Assembly (NCBI GenBank): GCA_050287965.1
Contig: JBNKCX010000010.1
Location: 31,243 to 95,242, forward strand
DNA from: CBFDBF01 sp050287965
GTDB taxonomy: Bacteria; Pseudomonadota; Gammaproteobacteria; Chromatiales; Chromatiaceae
DNA: 64,000 bases
Direction: 5' to 3'
The position numbers and the translations under genes are program-made. The notes under the pieces are model-generated. The model was not told the DNA's origin, did no database searches, and saw nothing but the letters and a program-made list of their open reading frames with translations. This document shows, in pieces, positions 27,185 to 36,928 of this stretch; the stretch's first letter is position 1; every line of letters begins with the position of its first letter.

Positions 27185-27535
27185 ACGGTTTTTCATAATC
27201 GATTGTCGGCCAATAGGGCGGTTGACAACCCGGTCCAATTCTTCAAAAAAATGTTGTGAAGGCGGATCAAGTTGGCGAGAACAAGGCATCCTGGATTCGA
27301 TGGACCTTTTTCGTTCGGTTGCCGGCGCCCGGATACGGGAAATTCGTGACCGGTCGAACAAAAAATATAATGTCTCCTCCCGTCCGGATTTAATTCTGTG
27401 CGGAATCAAGAGGAAAGGGATGGTGCGATGAGCGCCTCATACATAACTGCCGGAAAGATCCAGTGCCATGCCGGCATGCCTCCAGGCAGCCCTTCTTGTA
27501 TGCTAACCTGGTCCGCTACCGGAAAAGATTGATAA
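27185..27535. other. Intergenic region without a supported gene
   Basis: About 350 bases between the small secreted protein and the TPR-methyltransferase. A short ORF at 27222-27431 has no ribosome site and an unlikely composition. A perfect 12-base palindrome CATGCCGGCATG lies at 27467-27478. Nothing else is seen. Confidence 0.35.
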
Positions 27536-29134
27536 ATGAAGCAAACGGATACTCTTACAGTTAAGCAGGCGATCTCTCGCGCGAAAAAGTCCGCTAAGGA
27601 GGGGGATATTGCCCAGGCATTACGATTGTATGAGATTGCTTTAGAAATGCAGCCTAATAACCAGGTGGCAAAAAAGGCCCATCAAAAGTTACAAAAGAGC
27701 CTGCATAATAAAAAGCCGACTCAAGGGCAGGCAACAGATCCTTCTCAGGATCAGATCACTCAACTAATGAATCTGTACAAATCGGGGAAGATGCTGCTGC
27801 TCGAGCATTCATGTGAGGCTTTGTTAAAAAAGCACCCCAAGTCATCAGCTGTAATAAATCTTTATGGAATGGCGCTTAAAATGCAGGGAAAGTTACAGCA
27901 AGCGGCACAAGCATTCGAGAAGGTAATTAAGATTGATCCGAATATTGCGGTTGCTTACTTTAATTACGGAATAGTGCTGGCGGAAATGGGCAGGCTGGAT
28001 GAGGCAATAAACAATTACAACAAAGCGATCAAGGCGGATCCCTATTACGCGGATGCCTTTACCAACCGCGGTAATGCGCAATTTGGTCTTCAGCAAACGG
28101 CCGAGGCGATAAAAAGTTATAGTAATGCCATTAAAATAAACCCTGGTTATGCGGAAGCATACTGTAGTCGTGGATCGGTGCGTTTTTGGTTGGGGGAAAT
28201 AGCTGAGGCGTTAGCTGACTACGAGGCGGCGATAAATATAAATCCGCATTATGCAAAAGCGTATTTCAATCAAGGAATCGCCTATAGTCATCTGGGCCAG
28301 CTGGAGCAGGCCGTACAAAGCTATGACAAGGCACTGGAAAATGCTCCCAATCTGACTAATGCACTCAATGAGAAAGGGATTCTTCTCGCCAAACTTGGCA
28401 GAGAAGAAGAGGCTGTTGCGTGTTTTGAGAAAATTCTGGAATCTGATCCAAATGATGAGCGTCATGGAGTACGGTTGCAACTGGCGCGATTGGGTAGAGG
28501 TGAAATGCCGAATCAGACGCCTGAATCATATATGAAGCATTTCTACCGATCGAGGTCGCAAGACTGGGCTCACATCAGGACAGATGGCTTTTATCGGGGG
28601 CATGAGCTGGTGAAAGAGGCGATTTCGTCAGTAGTAAAAACGGAAGGAGGTATTAACGTCTTGGATCTGGGCTGTGGCTCGGGAAGTCTCGCCGGATTTC
28701 TGGGCGACTACGCGAACAGATTGGACGGGGTGGACCTTTCGCCGGATATGCTGAGAATTGCCGCGGAAACCAAAGCCTACGATACTCTGGCCGAACAGGA
28801 TCTGGTTCAATATCTAAAGGAAGTGCCTCACAGCTATGGATTGATTGTGGCGGCGGCAGTGCTGATTCATTTCTCTGATCTGGAAACTGTTTTCTCCCTG
28901 GTGCGGGAGCGTTTGGATGCGAGCGGAAAGTTCGTGTTTTCGGTTTTTAAAGCCGAAGATGGAGAGGATGGAATAAATGAATTCAATATGTATACGCATA
29001 GCAATAGTTACATCCAACAGCTGGCTGAACGCTTAGGTTTTCATATTGGTTACCAGAACGAAGAGGTTCATGAGAGCGTCGGTGCGACGGCGGTAATGGG
29101 TGCGGTCTATCTCCTGGTGAAAATAGATGGTTGA
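27536..29134 (+). CDS. TPR-repeat protein with C-terminal SAM-dependent methyltransferase domain
   Basis: A 532-residue cytoplasmic protein. Residues about 15-320 contain seven or more tetratricopeptide repeats (for example IAVAYFNYGIVLAEMGRLDE, YADAFTNRGNAQFGLQQTAE). After a PESYMKHFYRSR linker, residues about 365-530 form a class I methyltransferase with motif I VLDLGCGSGSLAGFLG, motif II GVDLSPDML and AAAVLIHF. TPRs probably bring a protein or glycan substrate to the enzyme. Such fusions often modify surface polymers or small molecules, but no substrate can be named. The gene is AT-richer than its neighbours and ends at a strong terminator. Confidence 0.88.
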   Translation: MKQTDTLTVKQAISRAKKSAKEGDIAQALRLYEIALEMQPNNQVAKKAHQKLQKSLHNKKPTQGQATDPSQDQITQLMNLYKSGKMLLLEHSCEALLKKHPKSSAVINLYGMALKMQGKLQQAAQAFEKVIKIDPNIAVAYFNYGIVLAEMGRLDEAINNYNKAIKADPYYADAFTNRGNAQFGLQQTAEAIKSYSNAIKINPGYAEAYCSRGSVRFWLGEIAEALADYEAAININPHYAKAYFNQGIAYSHLGQLEQAVQSYDKALENAPNLTNALNEKGILLAKLGREEEAVACFEKILESDPNDERHGVRLQLARLGRGEMPNQTPESYMKHFYRSRSQDWAHIRTDGFYRGHELVKEAISSVVKTEGGINVLDLGCGSGSLAGFLGDYANRLDGVDLSPDMLRIAAETKAYDTLAEQDLVQYLKEVPHSYGLIVAAAVLIHFSDLETVFSLVRERLDASGKFVFSVFKAEDGEDGINEFNMYTHSNSYIQQLAERLGFHIGYQNEEVHESVGATAVMGAVYLLVKIDG

Positions 29135-29228
29135 GTGATCTGTGAATGAGAACAAACCATCGTACTCGATTTAAGGATTTTGTTGCGGGCGCCCGTTTCT
29201 GATCCTGTTTTTAGATCCGCAATAAGAA

Positions 29229-29256
29229 AAGGGCTGCAACCTTGGTTGCAGCCCTT
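29229..29256. terminator. Strong bidirectional terminator
   Basis: Perfect 13-bp inverted repeat AAGGGCTGCAACC / GGTTGCAGCCCTT with a 2-base centre, flanked by AAGAAA and CTGCTTTT, between convergent TPR-methyltransferase (+) and acnB (-). Confidence 0.9.
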
Positions 29257-29292
29257 CTGCTTTTGCGCCTATGCGCCGGATCGCTTCTTGAT

Positions 29293-31860
29293 TTATGAAG
29301 CCTTGGTGATCGACTCCACCGGAATGATCACGCCGCTGTTCTCATAATCAGGGATCTGATCAAAGTTGAGGTAGCGGTAGACTTCGTTTGAGTTGGGATC
29401 GATCTTGTCCTTGGCTACCGCCAGGTACTCTTCCGGAGTGGGGATCTTGCCCATCAGCGCACAGACCGCGGCCACCTCGGCAGAGCCCAGGTAGACCCGG
29501 GCGTCCTTACCCATGCGGTTGTCGAAGTTACGGGTGGAGGTGGAGAACACCGTCACGCCGTCGCGCACTCGCGCCTGGTTGCCCATGCACAGGGAGCAGC
29601 CGGGGATCTCGGTGCGGGCCCCCGCCTTGCCGAAGATGCTGTAGACACCCTCGTCGATGAGCTGCTGTTCATCCATGCGGGTGGGCGGCACCACCCACAT
29701 GCGGCCCGCCACCTGCGGCTGGCCGTCCAGCACCTTGGCAGCGGCGCGGAAGTGACCGATGTTGGTCATGCAGGAGCCGAGGAACACCTCGTCGATCTTA
29801 TCGCCGGCCACTTCGGAGAGCAGCTTCACGTCGTCCGGGTCATTGGGGCAGCAGACGATGGGTTCCTTGATCTCGTTCAGGTCGATCTCGATGATCTCCT
29901 TGTACTCGGCGTCGGCGTCCGGTTCCAGCAATTGCGGATCGGCCAGCCAGGCCTCCATGTCGTCGATACGTTTCTGGATGGTCTCGGCGTCCTTATAGCC
30001 GCGCTTGATCATGTTCTTCAGCAGGGTTACGTTGGAACGCACGTACTCGATCACCGGTTCCTTGTTCAGGCGCACGCTACAGGCGGCGGCGGAACGCTCG
30101 GCGGAGGCGTCGGCCAGCTCAAAGGCCTGTTCCACCTTCAGGTCGGGTAGACCCTCCATCTCCAGGATGGTGCCGGCGTAGACGTTCTTCTTACCCTTCT
30201 TTTCCACCGTGAGCATGCCGCGCTGGATGGCTACCCAGGGGATGGCGTTAACGATGTCGCGCAGGGTGATGCCGGGCTGCAGTTCTCCCTTGAAGCGCAC
30301 CAGCACCGATTCCGGCATCACCAGCGGCATGGAACCGGTGGCGGCGGCGAAGGCCACCAGACCGGAACCGGCCGGGAAGGAGATGCCGATGGGGAAACGG
30401 GTGTGGGAGTCGCCGCCGGTGCCGACGGTATCCGGCAGACAGAAGCGGTTCAACCAGGAGTGGATAACCCCGTCGCCCACCCGCAGGGCCACGCCCTTAC
30501 GGTCCTCGAAGAACTTGCCGAGGGTGTTGTGGGTGACGATGTCCACGGACTTGGGATAGGCCGCGGTGTGGCAGAAGGACTGCACGGTGAAATCGGCGGA
30601 GAAGCCGAGGCAGGCCAGTTCCTTGATCTCGTCGCGGGTCATGGGGCCGGTGGTGTCCTGGGAGCCGACAGTGGTCATTTTCGGCTCGCAGTACTCACCG
30701 GGACGCACGCCGGCTTTGCCTACCGCCTTGCCCACCATCTTCTGGGCCAGGGTGTAACCCTTGCCGGTATCGGCGGGTTGCTCCGGATCGGTGAACAGAT
30801 CGATGGGGCCCATGCCCAGGGCTTCGCGGGCCTGAGCGGTGAGGCCGCGGCCGATGATCAGGTTTACACGGCCGCCGGCGCGAACCTCATCCGCCAGGGT
30901 GTTGGGAGAGAGGTTGAACTCGGCGACCACCGAACCGTCGCGGCTGATAGTGCCGTTGCTGGTATTGATGGTGATGACATCGCCGCTGTTGAGGTCGGTG
31001 ACGTCGCACTGGATCGGCAACATGCCGGAGTCTTCCGCGGTATTAAAAAAGATCGGGGCGATGGTGCCGCCGATGACCACGCCGCCGGTGCGTTTGCCCG
31101 GGACGTAGGGGATGTCGTTGCCGGTGTGCCAGATCACGGAGTTGGCGGCGGACTTGCGGGAGGAACCGGTACCCACAACGTCCCCCACGTAGGCCACCGG
31201 GTGGCCCATTTTCTTGAGTTCCAGCAGTTGTTCCAGGCCGCCGGGCATGCGGTTTACCAGCATGGCGTTGGCGTGTACCGGGATGTCGGGTCGGCTCCAA
31301 GCCTCGGAGGCGGGGGAGAGGTCGTCGGTGTTGGTTTCGCCCTCTACCTTGAACACGGTAACGGTGACCTCTTTCGGCATCTCCGGACGGGAAGTGAACC
31401 AGGTGGCGTTGGCCCAGTTCTCCATCACCTGTTTGGCGGCGGCATTGCTCTTGGCCTTGTCGGCGACAACCTTGAACATGTCGTAGACCAGCAGGGTGTT
31501 ACTCAGGGCAACGATGGCGGTTTCGGCCAGATCGGCATCGTCCAGCAGGTCCACCAGCGGAGCGACGTTGTAGCCGCCGATCATGGTGCCCAGCAGCTGC
31601 GCCGCCTCTTTGCGGTCGATCAGCGGACAGGCAACAGTACCCTTGGCGACATCGGCCAGAAATTCCGCTTTCACCTTGGAGGCGTCGTCCACACCGGGCG
31701 GGACCTGATTGACCAGCAGGTCTTTGACGGTTTTCTCGTCGCCGGCCGGCGGGTTTTTCAACAGCTCTACCAGTTGCGAAGTCTGTTCCGCGTTCAGCGG
31801 CAGCGGGGGAACGCCTTCTTTGGCGCGCTCCTCGACATGTTGACGATAGGCTTCGAGCAT
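29293..31860 (-). CDS. acnB: Aconitate hydratase B
   Basis: TCA-cycle enzyme that interconverts citrate and isocitrate through a [4Fe-4S] cluster; AcnB also accepts 2-methylisocitrate in the methylcitrate cycle. The 855 residues match the family length. The AcnB order is visible: an N-terminal HEAT-like domain 5 (MLEAYRQHVEERAKEGVPPLPL), domain 4, then domains 1-3 with GGDSHTRFPIGISFP, FLGSCMTNIGHFRAA and the cluster-binding PGCSLCMGNQARV. The ribosome site AAGGAG precedes the ATG. It stands alone, with no propionate genes nearby, so a TCA role is likely. Confidence 0.97.
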   Translation of the reverse strand: MLEAYRQHVEERAKEGVPPLPLNAEQTSQLVELLKNPPAGDEKTVKDLLVNQVPPGVDDASKVKAEFLADVAKGTVACPLIDRKEAAQLLGTMIGGYNVAPLVDLLDDADLAETAIVALSNTLLVYDMFKVVADKAKSNAAAKQVMENWANATWFTSRPEMPKEVTVTVFKVEGETNTDDLSPASEAWSRPDIPVHANAMLVNRMPGGLEQLLELKKMGHPVAYVGDVVGTGSSRKSAANSVIWHTGNDIPYVPGKRTGGVVIGGTIAPIFFNTAEDSGMLPIQCDVTDLNSGDVITINTSNGTISRDGSVVAEFNLSPNTLADEVRAGGRVNLIIGRGLTAQAREALGMGPIDLFTDPEQPADTGKGYTLAQKMVGKAVGKAGVRPGEYCEPKMTTVGSQDTTGPMTRDEIKELACLGFSADFTVQSFCHTAAYPKSVDIVTHNTLGKFFEDRKGVALRVGDGVIHSWLNRFCLPDTVGTGGDSHTRFPIGISFPAGSGLVAFAAATGSMPLVMPESVLVRFKGELQPGITLRDIVNAIPWVAIQRGMLTVEKKGKKNVYAGTILEMEGLPDLKVEQAFELADASAERSAAACSVRLNKEPVIEYVRSNVTLLKNMIKRGYKDAETIQKRIDDMEAWLADPQLLEPDADAEYKEIIEIDLNEIKEPIVCCPNDPDDVKLLSEVAGDKIDEVFLGSCMTNIGHFRAAAKVLDGQPQVAGRMWVVPPTRMDEQQLIDEGVYSIFGKAGARTEIPGCSLCMGNQARVRDGVTVFSTSTRNFDNRMGKDARVYLGSAEVAAVCALMGKIPTPEEYLAVAKDKIDPNSNEVYRYLNFDQIPDYENSGVIIPVESITKAS

Positions 31861-32261
31861 GGAAGTTCTCCTTAATGGTGTGAACGTTTTGAATAGGGTG
31901 AAAATTTGAACGACAAAGTATATCTGAATCCCCAGGGGTGGGAACTTATTCTTTCTATGCGGGTAGAAGTAGTTTTATACCGGGTTTTCTTTTGATAATC
32001 AGCCCGTTAAATGATTATCGAATTCAGGATTAAAAATTCCGATAGTGGTTTTGAGCCGTGTTTGCGCCGGAAGTAGAACAGTGATTGAGGTGCTTTTGCG
32101 GTCAAAGATAATGATGGATCCACCGGAGCGCCCTGTCGCGAGACAGCTATTATTACAGGCAGTGCTTTTTGCGGGCATTAAACCTTCTTGGTCAGCAAAG
32201 GGACAGGGGATTACACAGTGGATCGGATAAGAAGAGAGCTCGTCGAGAGCAGTTATTAAAG
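31861..32261. other. Divergent intergenic region between acnB and the P-type ATPase
   Basis: About 400 AT-richer bases holding promoters for acnB (-) and the ATPase (+). The track's frames in the last 90 bases extend the ATPase upstream, but their codon use is unlike that gene. No repeat or RNA motif is recognised. Confidence 0.4.
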
Positions 32262-34985
32262 GTGAATCAGGAGACACTCCCAGCATTAAGTTCCGGTTCC
32301 GCCGCTCATGCGGGGAGCCTGGAAGATGTATGTTTCGCCTTGCATACGTCGGCGGCGGGGCTGACCGTTCTTGAAGTCGGTTCTCGGCTTCAGCGGTATG
32401 GTCCCAACGCCCTGCCGCGCTCCAGACCACCGGGTATGGTGAAGGTGTTTTTGCGTCAGTTCGCCAGCCCCTTGATCTACGTTCTGGGTTTGGCGGCCTT
32501 GATTTCTCTGCTGATTCAGGAATGGCATGATGCCGGCTTTATCGCCGCAGTGCTGCTGGTCAACGCAGTGATCGGTACCATCCAGGAGTACTCCGCCCAG
32601 CGCGCCGCATCTGCGCTGAAGCAGTTGGTTTCCGTCCGTTGCCGGGTATTGAGGGAGGGGGACACCTATGAAATAGAGGCGGACGGGTTGGTGCCCGGTG
32701 ATATCGTGCTGCTGGAGTCCGGAGACAGGGTGCCGGCTGACCTGCGTCTATTGGCCTGCCATGATCTCGAGGTGGATGAGTCCCTGCTCACGGGAGAGTC
32801 CGTGCCGGTTTGCAAGGATGGCAGCAAACGATTGCCGGTGGACTGTCCCATGGGTGACCGGGTCAACATGGCTTTTGCCGGCACCCTGGTAAACCGCGGC
32901 CGCGGCCGTGGGGTTGTGGTTGCTACCGGCCTTGAGACCGAATTGGGGGCCATTGCCTCCGCCGTGATGGGGGAAAAGGGCGGGAAGGCGCCCCTGTTGT
33001 TGCGGATGGAAAGATTTACCCAACGCGTGGCATTGCTGGTTGGAATCGCGGCCTTAATCATGGCTGCGGTGGCCTTATGGCGCGGTATGCCTATGGCGGA
33101 GATTTTCCTGTTGGCCGTAGCGCTGGCGGTCTCCGCCATACCGGAGGGGTTGCCGGTGGCGTTAACGGTGGCTTTGGCGATCGGCATGCGGCGCATGGCG
33201 CGGCGTAATGTAATTGTGCGTCAGCTGATGGCGGTGGAGGCGCTTGGCTCCTGTACCTTTATCGCTACCGACAAGACCGGAACTCTGACGGAGAACCAGC
33301 TTACGGTACGTCGTATCCTGTTTGCCGCTAGCGAGCACTGGGAGGTTACCGGTAAAAGTCTGGAACCGGAAGGGACGGTGCTGACACCGAAGGGCGCGCC
33401 CTCGCCGGAGCAGGAGATGTGGTTGAGGTTCCTCTGTCAAGCTGCAGTGCTGGCTAACGAAGGCTGCCTGGACCGCCGCGATGAGGGCTGGACCCATCAT
33501 GGTGACGCGGTGGATGTGGCCTTGCTGGTCATGGCGCGCAAACTGGGAGTCGTCAAGGCGGAGATGATTGCCGCCTTTCCCGAACTCGCTACTATTCCGT
33601 TTGAATCGGAACGGCTCTTCTCCGCAAGCATGAACCAGGTGGAGGGAAAGCCAACGGCCTTCGTGAAAGGGGCGGTGGAACGGCTTCTTCCTATGTGCGA
33701 CAGCATGTCGGCGCTCACTGGGACCGTGCCTCTCGAATCATCCTGGTTGGAGACCCAGGCGTATATCATGGCCAACGAGGGATATCGGGTACTGGCCTTC
33801 GCCAGTGGCGAAATCAGCCTGCAATCCGGCGAAGTCTTTTCCGAGGAACATCTTTCAGGACTTAATCTTATCGCCTTGGTCGGTATGATCGATCCTCTGC
33901 GTCCCGAGGCCAAGGCCGCCGTAGCCGCCTGCCGGGATGCAGGTATCAAGGTGGCGATGGTGACCGGTGATCATCCGGCGACCGCGCTGGCGATTGCTCG
34001 GGAACTGGAGCTGGCGGGGTCGGCCGGCCGCCTGGTTACAGGTTATGACCTTAAGCACGCCGCCGACCCGGCGGCACAGGACCGGCTTACCCGTGATGCG
34101 GCGGTTTTCGCGAGGATGGAGCCGCAGCAGAAACTCGATATTGTCCAGTCCCTGCAGCGCAACGGCCACTTCGTCGCCGTCAGCGGTGACGGCGCCAACG
34201 ACGCTCCGGCATTGCGCGCTGCGCAGGTTGGTGTCGCCATGGGCAGGAGCGGTACTGATGTGGCTCGGGAAACGGCGGAACTTATCATCACCGACGACAA
34301 CTTCTCTTCTATCGTGGCCGGAATTGAAGAGGGACGGGTTGCTTACGCAAATATACGCAAGGTGATCTTTCTGCTGATCTCCACCGGCGCGGCAGAACTG
34401 GTACTGTTTGCTCTGGCGCTATTCACCGGCCAACCACTGCCCCTGCTGGCAGTGCAGCTGTTGTGGTTGAATCTGGTTACCAACGGTATCCAGGATGTGG
34501 CCCTCGCCTTTGAGCCGGCGGAAGGGGATGAGTTGAGCCATCCTCCACGCCCGCCGAAAGAGCCGATTTTCAATCGCCTGATGGTGGAAAGGGTAGCGAT
34601 ATCCGCGTTGGTGATCGGTGTGGTCGCCTTTCTGGTGTTTCAGGCGTTGCTGAGCGGCGGGTTTTCAGTGGAAGAGGCGCGCAACGGTACCTTGTTGTTG
34701 ATGGTGCTGTTTGAGAATGTCCATGTGTTTAACAGCCGCTCGGAGACCCGGTCCGTATTTCAGCACAGTCCTTTGAGGAATCCATTGCTGTTGTTCGGGA
34801 CGGCGGCGGCGCAACTGGTGCATATCTTGGCCATGTATATGCCCTGGTTCAGCGGGGTGCTGCATATCAGTCCGGTCTCCTTGGGGCATTGGTTACAGCT
34901 TTTGGGTCTGGCTCTGTCGGTATTGGTGGCGATGGAGTTGCATAAAGCTGTCCGCAGATGGGTTCTTTTCCGACGATCAGTCTGA
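32262..34985 (+). CDS. Cation-transporting P-type ATPase (type II-like)
   Basis: Inner-membrane ion pump of about 907 residues. I prefer the GTG at 32262; an in-frame TTG at 32169 would add 31 residues with atypical codons. The N-terminal cation-ATPase domain contains RLQRYGPNALP. The actuator domain has DESLLTGESVPV. The phosphorylation site is DKTGTLTEN (Asp337), and the hinge is GDGANDAPALRAAQVGVAMG. Helix 4 has IPEGLPVALTVAL as in Ca2+ and Na+ pumps. Helix 6 reads NLVTNGIQD rather than the SERCA-type NLVTDG, so the transported ion may not be Ca2+. No regulatory domain is visible. It is followed by a cytochrome b locus with its own promoter. Confidence 0.9.
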   Translation: MNQETLPALSSGSAAHAGSLEDVCFALHTSAAGLTVLEVGSRLQRYGPNALPRSRPPGMVKVFLRQFASPLIYVLGLAALISLLIQEWHDAGFIAAVLLVNAVIGTIQEYSAQRAASALKQLVSVRCRVLREGDTYEIEADGLVPGDIVLLESGDRVPADLRLLACHDLEVDESLLTGESVPVCKDGSKRLPVDCPMGDRVNMAFAGTLVNRGRGRGVVVATGLETELGAIASAVMGEKGGKAPLLLRMERFTQRVALLVGIAALIMAAVALWRGMPMAEIFLLAVALAVSAIPEGLPVALTVALAIGMRRMARRNVIVRQLMAVEALGSCTFIATDKTGTLTENQLTVRRILFAASEHWEVTGKSLEPEGTVLTPKGAPSPEQEMWLRFLCQAAVLANEGCLDRRDEGWTHHGDAVDVALLVMARKLGVVKAEMIAAFPELATIPFESERLFSASMNQVEGKPTAFVKGAVERLLPMCDSMSALTGTVPLESSWLETQAYIMANEGYRVLAFASGEISLQSGEVFSEEHLSGLNLIALVGMIDPLRPEAKAAVAACRDAGIKVAMVTGDHPATALAIARELELAGSAGRLVTGYDLKHAADPAAQDRLTRDAAVFARMEPQQKLDIVQSLQRNGHFVAVSGDGANDAPALRAAQVGVAMGRSGTDVARETAELIITDDNFSSIVAGIEEGRVAYANIRKVIFLLISTGAAELVLFALALFTGQPLPLLAVQLLWLNLVTNGIQDVALAFEPAEGDELSHPPRPPKEPIFNRLMVERVAISALVIGVVAFLVFQALLSGGFSVEEARNGTLLLMVLFENVHVFNSRSETRSVFQHSPLRNPLLLFGTAAAQLVHILAMYMPWFSGVLHISPVSLGHWLQLLGLALSVLVAMELHKAVRRWVLFRRSV

Positions 34986-35004
34986 AGCGCCGGCCTGTAC
35001 CGTA

Positions 35005-35020
35005 TTCAGTTTAATTTCAG
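35005..35020 (+). promoter_or_regulatory. Candidate operator of the local response regulator: TTCAG-N6-TTCAG
   Basis: Direct repeat of TTCAG at 35005-35009 and 35016-35020, exactly 11 bases apart, 53-68 bases before the cytochrome b start. The same 11-bp spacing and half-site occur at 36852 and 40275. OmpR-family regulators bind such head-to-tail half-sites. The regulator encoded at 38246 is the natural candidate. Confidence 0.6.
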
Positions 35021-35072
35021 CTTGCCGCGCTAATCTGCATCCCATTCCTGTAGAAAGTGAAAGACGCAGACC

Positions 35073-35639
35073 ATGATTGATGCAAACGAGATAAAGGTAT
35101 GGGATCCCCTGGTGCGGGTGTTTCATTGGGCGCTGGTGGGTGCGGTACTGACCGCGTGGGTGACCGAAGATCACTGGATGACGCTGCACTCCCTCGCCGG
35201 TTATCTGGTATTGGGGCTGTTGCTGCTGCGGGTGATATGGGGTTTTATCGGGACCCGTTATGCCCGGTTCTCGGATTTCGTGCGTCCGCCGGCGCAGGTA
35301 TTGGCCTATCTCAAGGCGTTGCTCTCAAGACAGGCGGGACGCCATCTTGGCCATAACCCGGCGGGCGGGGCGATGATCGTGGCGCTGCTGTGCCTGCTGC
35401 TGTTGACCACGCTCACCGGCCTGGTCGCCTACGGAACCGAGGGTGGCGGGCCGTTGGCCGACTGGTTTGCGGGGATGGGTGAATTCGGCAGGGAAATGTG
35501 GGAAGAGGTGCATGAGTTCTTCGCCAACACGACCCTGGTGTTCGCGGCGGTGCATGTGGGCGGCGTGCTGCTGCATAGCTGGTGGTCCAAGGAGAACCTG
35601 GTGCGGGCCATGCTGACCGGGACAAAATCAGCGGAGTGA
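35073..35639 (+). CDS. Cytochrome b561 family, inner-membrane diheme cytochrome b
   Basis: A 188-residue, four-helix membrane protein that passes electrons between the quinone pool and periplasmic carriers. The typical opening VWDPLVRVFHWALVGAVL has the first heme-ligand histidine; further His residues occur in the second (HSLAGYLVLGLLLLRVIWG, GTRYARFSDF) and last helices (HEFFANTTLVFAAVHVGGVLLHSWW). It leads an operon with the fused cytochrome that follows and is paired with SHP- and DHC-type cytochromes, as in other bacteria with this locus. Confidence 0.93.
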   Translation: MIDANEIKVWDPLVRVFHWALVGAVLTAWVTEDHWMTLHSLAGYLVLGLLLLRVIWGFIGTRYARFSDFVRPPAQVLAYLKALLSRQAGRHLGHNPAGGAMIVALLCLLLLTTLTGLVAYGTEGGGPLADWFAGMGEFGREMWEEVHEFFANTTLVFAAVHVGGVLLHSWWSKENLVRAMLTGTKSAE

Positions 35640-35645
35640 ACATCC

Positions 35646-36812
35646 TTGCTCCACAACCCGATCACAAAAGGAAACGGTCTGCGTAAATCGAAGGCCGTCT
35701 CCGGTGATAATAATTCCGGGCGGGTCTGGGATCTGCCCCTGAGGTTGTTTCACTGGGCTCTGGCAGTCGCTTTCGGGGCGGCCTGGGCGACCTCCACCGA
35801 CCGTTATCTCGATGTTCACGTTTTTGCCGGAACAGCGGCGGCCGGGCTGTTGTTGTTTCGGTTGTTCTGGGGGTTGTTGGGAGAACCGAACGCCCGTTTT
35901 CGCGATTTCCGTTTCGGTTGGAAAGCGTTTGGACGGTATCTTCGTGATCTGATCAAAAGGCGTCCGCGGCGTTTCGTCGGCCACAACCCGGCGGGATCCT
36001 GGGCCATTTGGCTGATGTTGCTGTTGCTGCTTTCCATCGTGGTCACCGGTGCGTTGACCCTGGGTGGCGAGGAACGGCATGGGCTGTTTGCCGGCTGGCT
36101 GGGGTTTGTGGCGGGTGCCGCTCTGCATCGGGTCCACGAGACATTGGCGTGGGTAATGGCGGGTCTGGTGGTGGTCCATCTGCTCGGGGTCCTGGTGGAA
36201 AGCCTGCTGCATCGGGAGAATCTGGTGGCGTCCTTGCTGACCGGCAATAAGCGGTTGTCGGAAGGGTTTGTCCCGGTACGTCGGCGGGGCGGTGTCGCAC
36301 TGTTTCTGTCTTCGGTATTGTTGTTGTTGGCCGCGTGGTGGTTTCAGGGTTATCTGCACCAGACGCCGGAACGCCCCTATCTGCCGATGGTGGGACCGGC
36401 GCTGCCGGCTGATCCGGTTTTGCGGGAGGAGTGCGGCGGCTGTCATCTGGCCTATCATCCCAGTTTGCTGCCGGCCCGCTCCTGGACCCGGATGATGGCT
36501 CTTCAGGCCGATCATTTCGGGGAGGATCTGGCCCTGACGCAGGAGGACGCGGAATCCATCCTGGGATTCCAGATGGCGAACAGCGCGGAACGGGCTTCCA
36601 CCGAGGCCGCATGGAAAATCAATCGCAGTATTTCCGCGGACCAGGCCCCGTTACGAATAACCGAAACCGGTTACTGGAAGCGGAAACACCGGGAGATCGA
36701 GTCCGTGGTATGGGACGGTTCTGCCGTGAACGGCCGCTGGAATTGCGACGCCTGCCATCTGGATGCCGCGCAGGGCACCTTCGAGGACGGAGCCATGATC
36801 CTGCCCGACTGA
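35646..36812 (+). CDS. Cytochrome b fused to a C-terminal diheme cytochrome c domain
   Basis: A 388-residue membrane protein. The TTG start has GGAG nine bases upstream, inside the end of the previous gene. Residues about 15-200 repeat the cytochrome b561 fold (VWDLPLRLFHWALAVAFGAAWA, NARFRDFRFG, VHETLAWVMAGLVVVHLLGV). A further helix at about 215-238 is followed by a periplasmic domain with two heme c motifs, CGGCH (263-267) and CDACH (367-371). This domain is clearly homologous to the separate diheme cytochrome at 37363 (both have LPARSW-x-R-x-M and DHFGE). It joins quinol oxidation or reduction and a diheme relay in one chain. Confidence 0.9.
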   Translation: MLHNPITKGNGLRKSKAVSGDNNSGRVWDLPLRLFHWALAVAFGAAWATSTDRYLDVHVFAGTAAAGLLLFRLFWGLLGEPNARFRDFRFGWKAFGRYLRDLIKRRPRRFVGHNPAGSWAIWLMLLLLLSIVVTGALTLGGEERHGLFAGWLGFVAGAALHRVHETLAWVMAGLVVVHLLGVLVESLLHRENLVASLLTGNKRLSEGFVPVRRRGGVALFLSSVLLLLAAWWFQGYLHQTPERPYLPMVGPALPADPVLREECGGCHLAYHPSLLPARSWTRMMALQADHFGEDLALTQEDAESILGFQMANSAERASTEAAWKINRSISADQAPLRITETGYWKRKHREIESVVWDGSAVNGRWNCDACHLDAAQGTFEDGAMILPD

Positions 36813-36851
36813 ACGGATCCATATCATCTGCTGCCATGTGTCGCCCCCGTT

Positions 36852-36867
36852 TTCAGCTTCATTTCAT
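36852..36867 (+). promoter_or_regulatory. Candidate operator TTCAG-N6-TTCAT before the SHP gene
   Basis: TTCAG at 36852-36856 and TTCAT at 36863-36867, 11-bp period, 62-77 bases before the SHP gene. The wider context GTTTTCAGCT-N3-TTTCAT is also shared with the site at 40275. Confidence 0.6.
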
Positions 36868-36928
36868 CCCCCTTTTTTACACTTATCAGACTGGGAAAGT
36901 TTGACTTTATATAGCGAGGAGAAGATAC

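Noticed and set aside
27222..27431. Small ORF (69 residues) after the lipocalin-like gene
   Set aside because: No ribosome site, low-quality composition (many Ser/Arg/Lys), no similarity to anything I know.
30403..31875. Plus-strand ORF (490 residues) opposite acnB
   Set aside because: It is antisense to a clear aconitase gene, has Gly/His/Val-rich unlikely composition and no ribosome site.
31999..32430. Minus-strand ORF (143 residues) overlapping the start of the P-type ATPase
   Set aside because: It runs antisense into the ATPase N-terminal domain and has no start signals.
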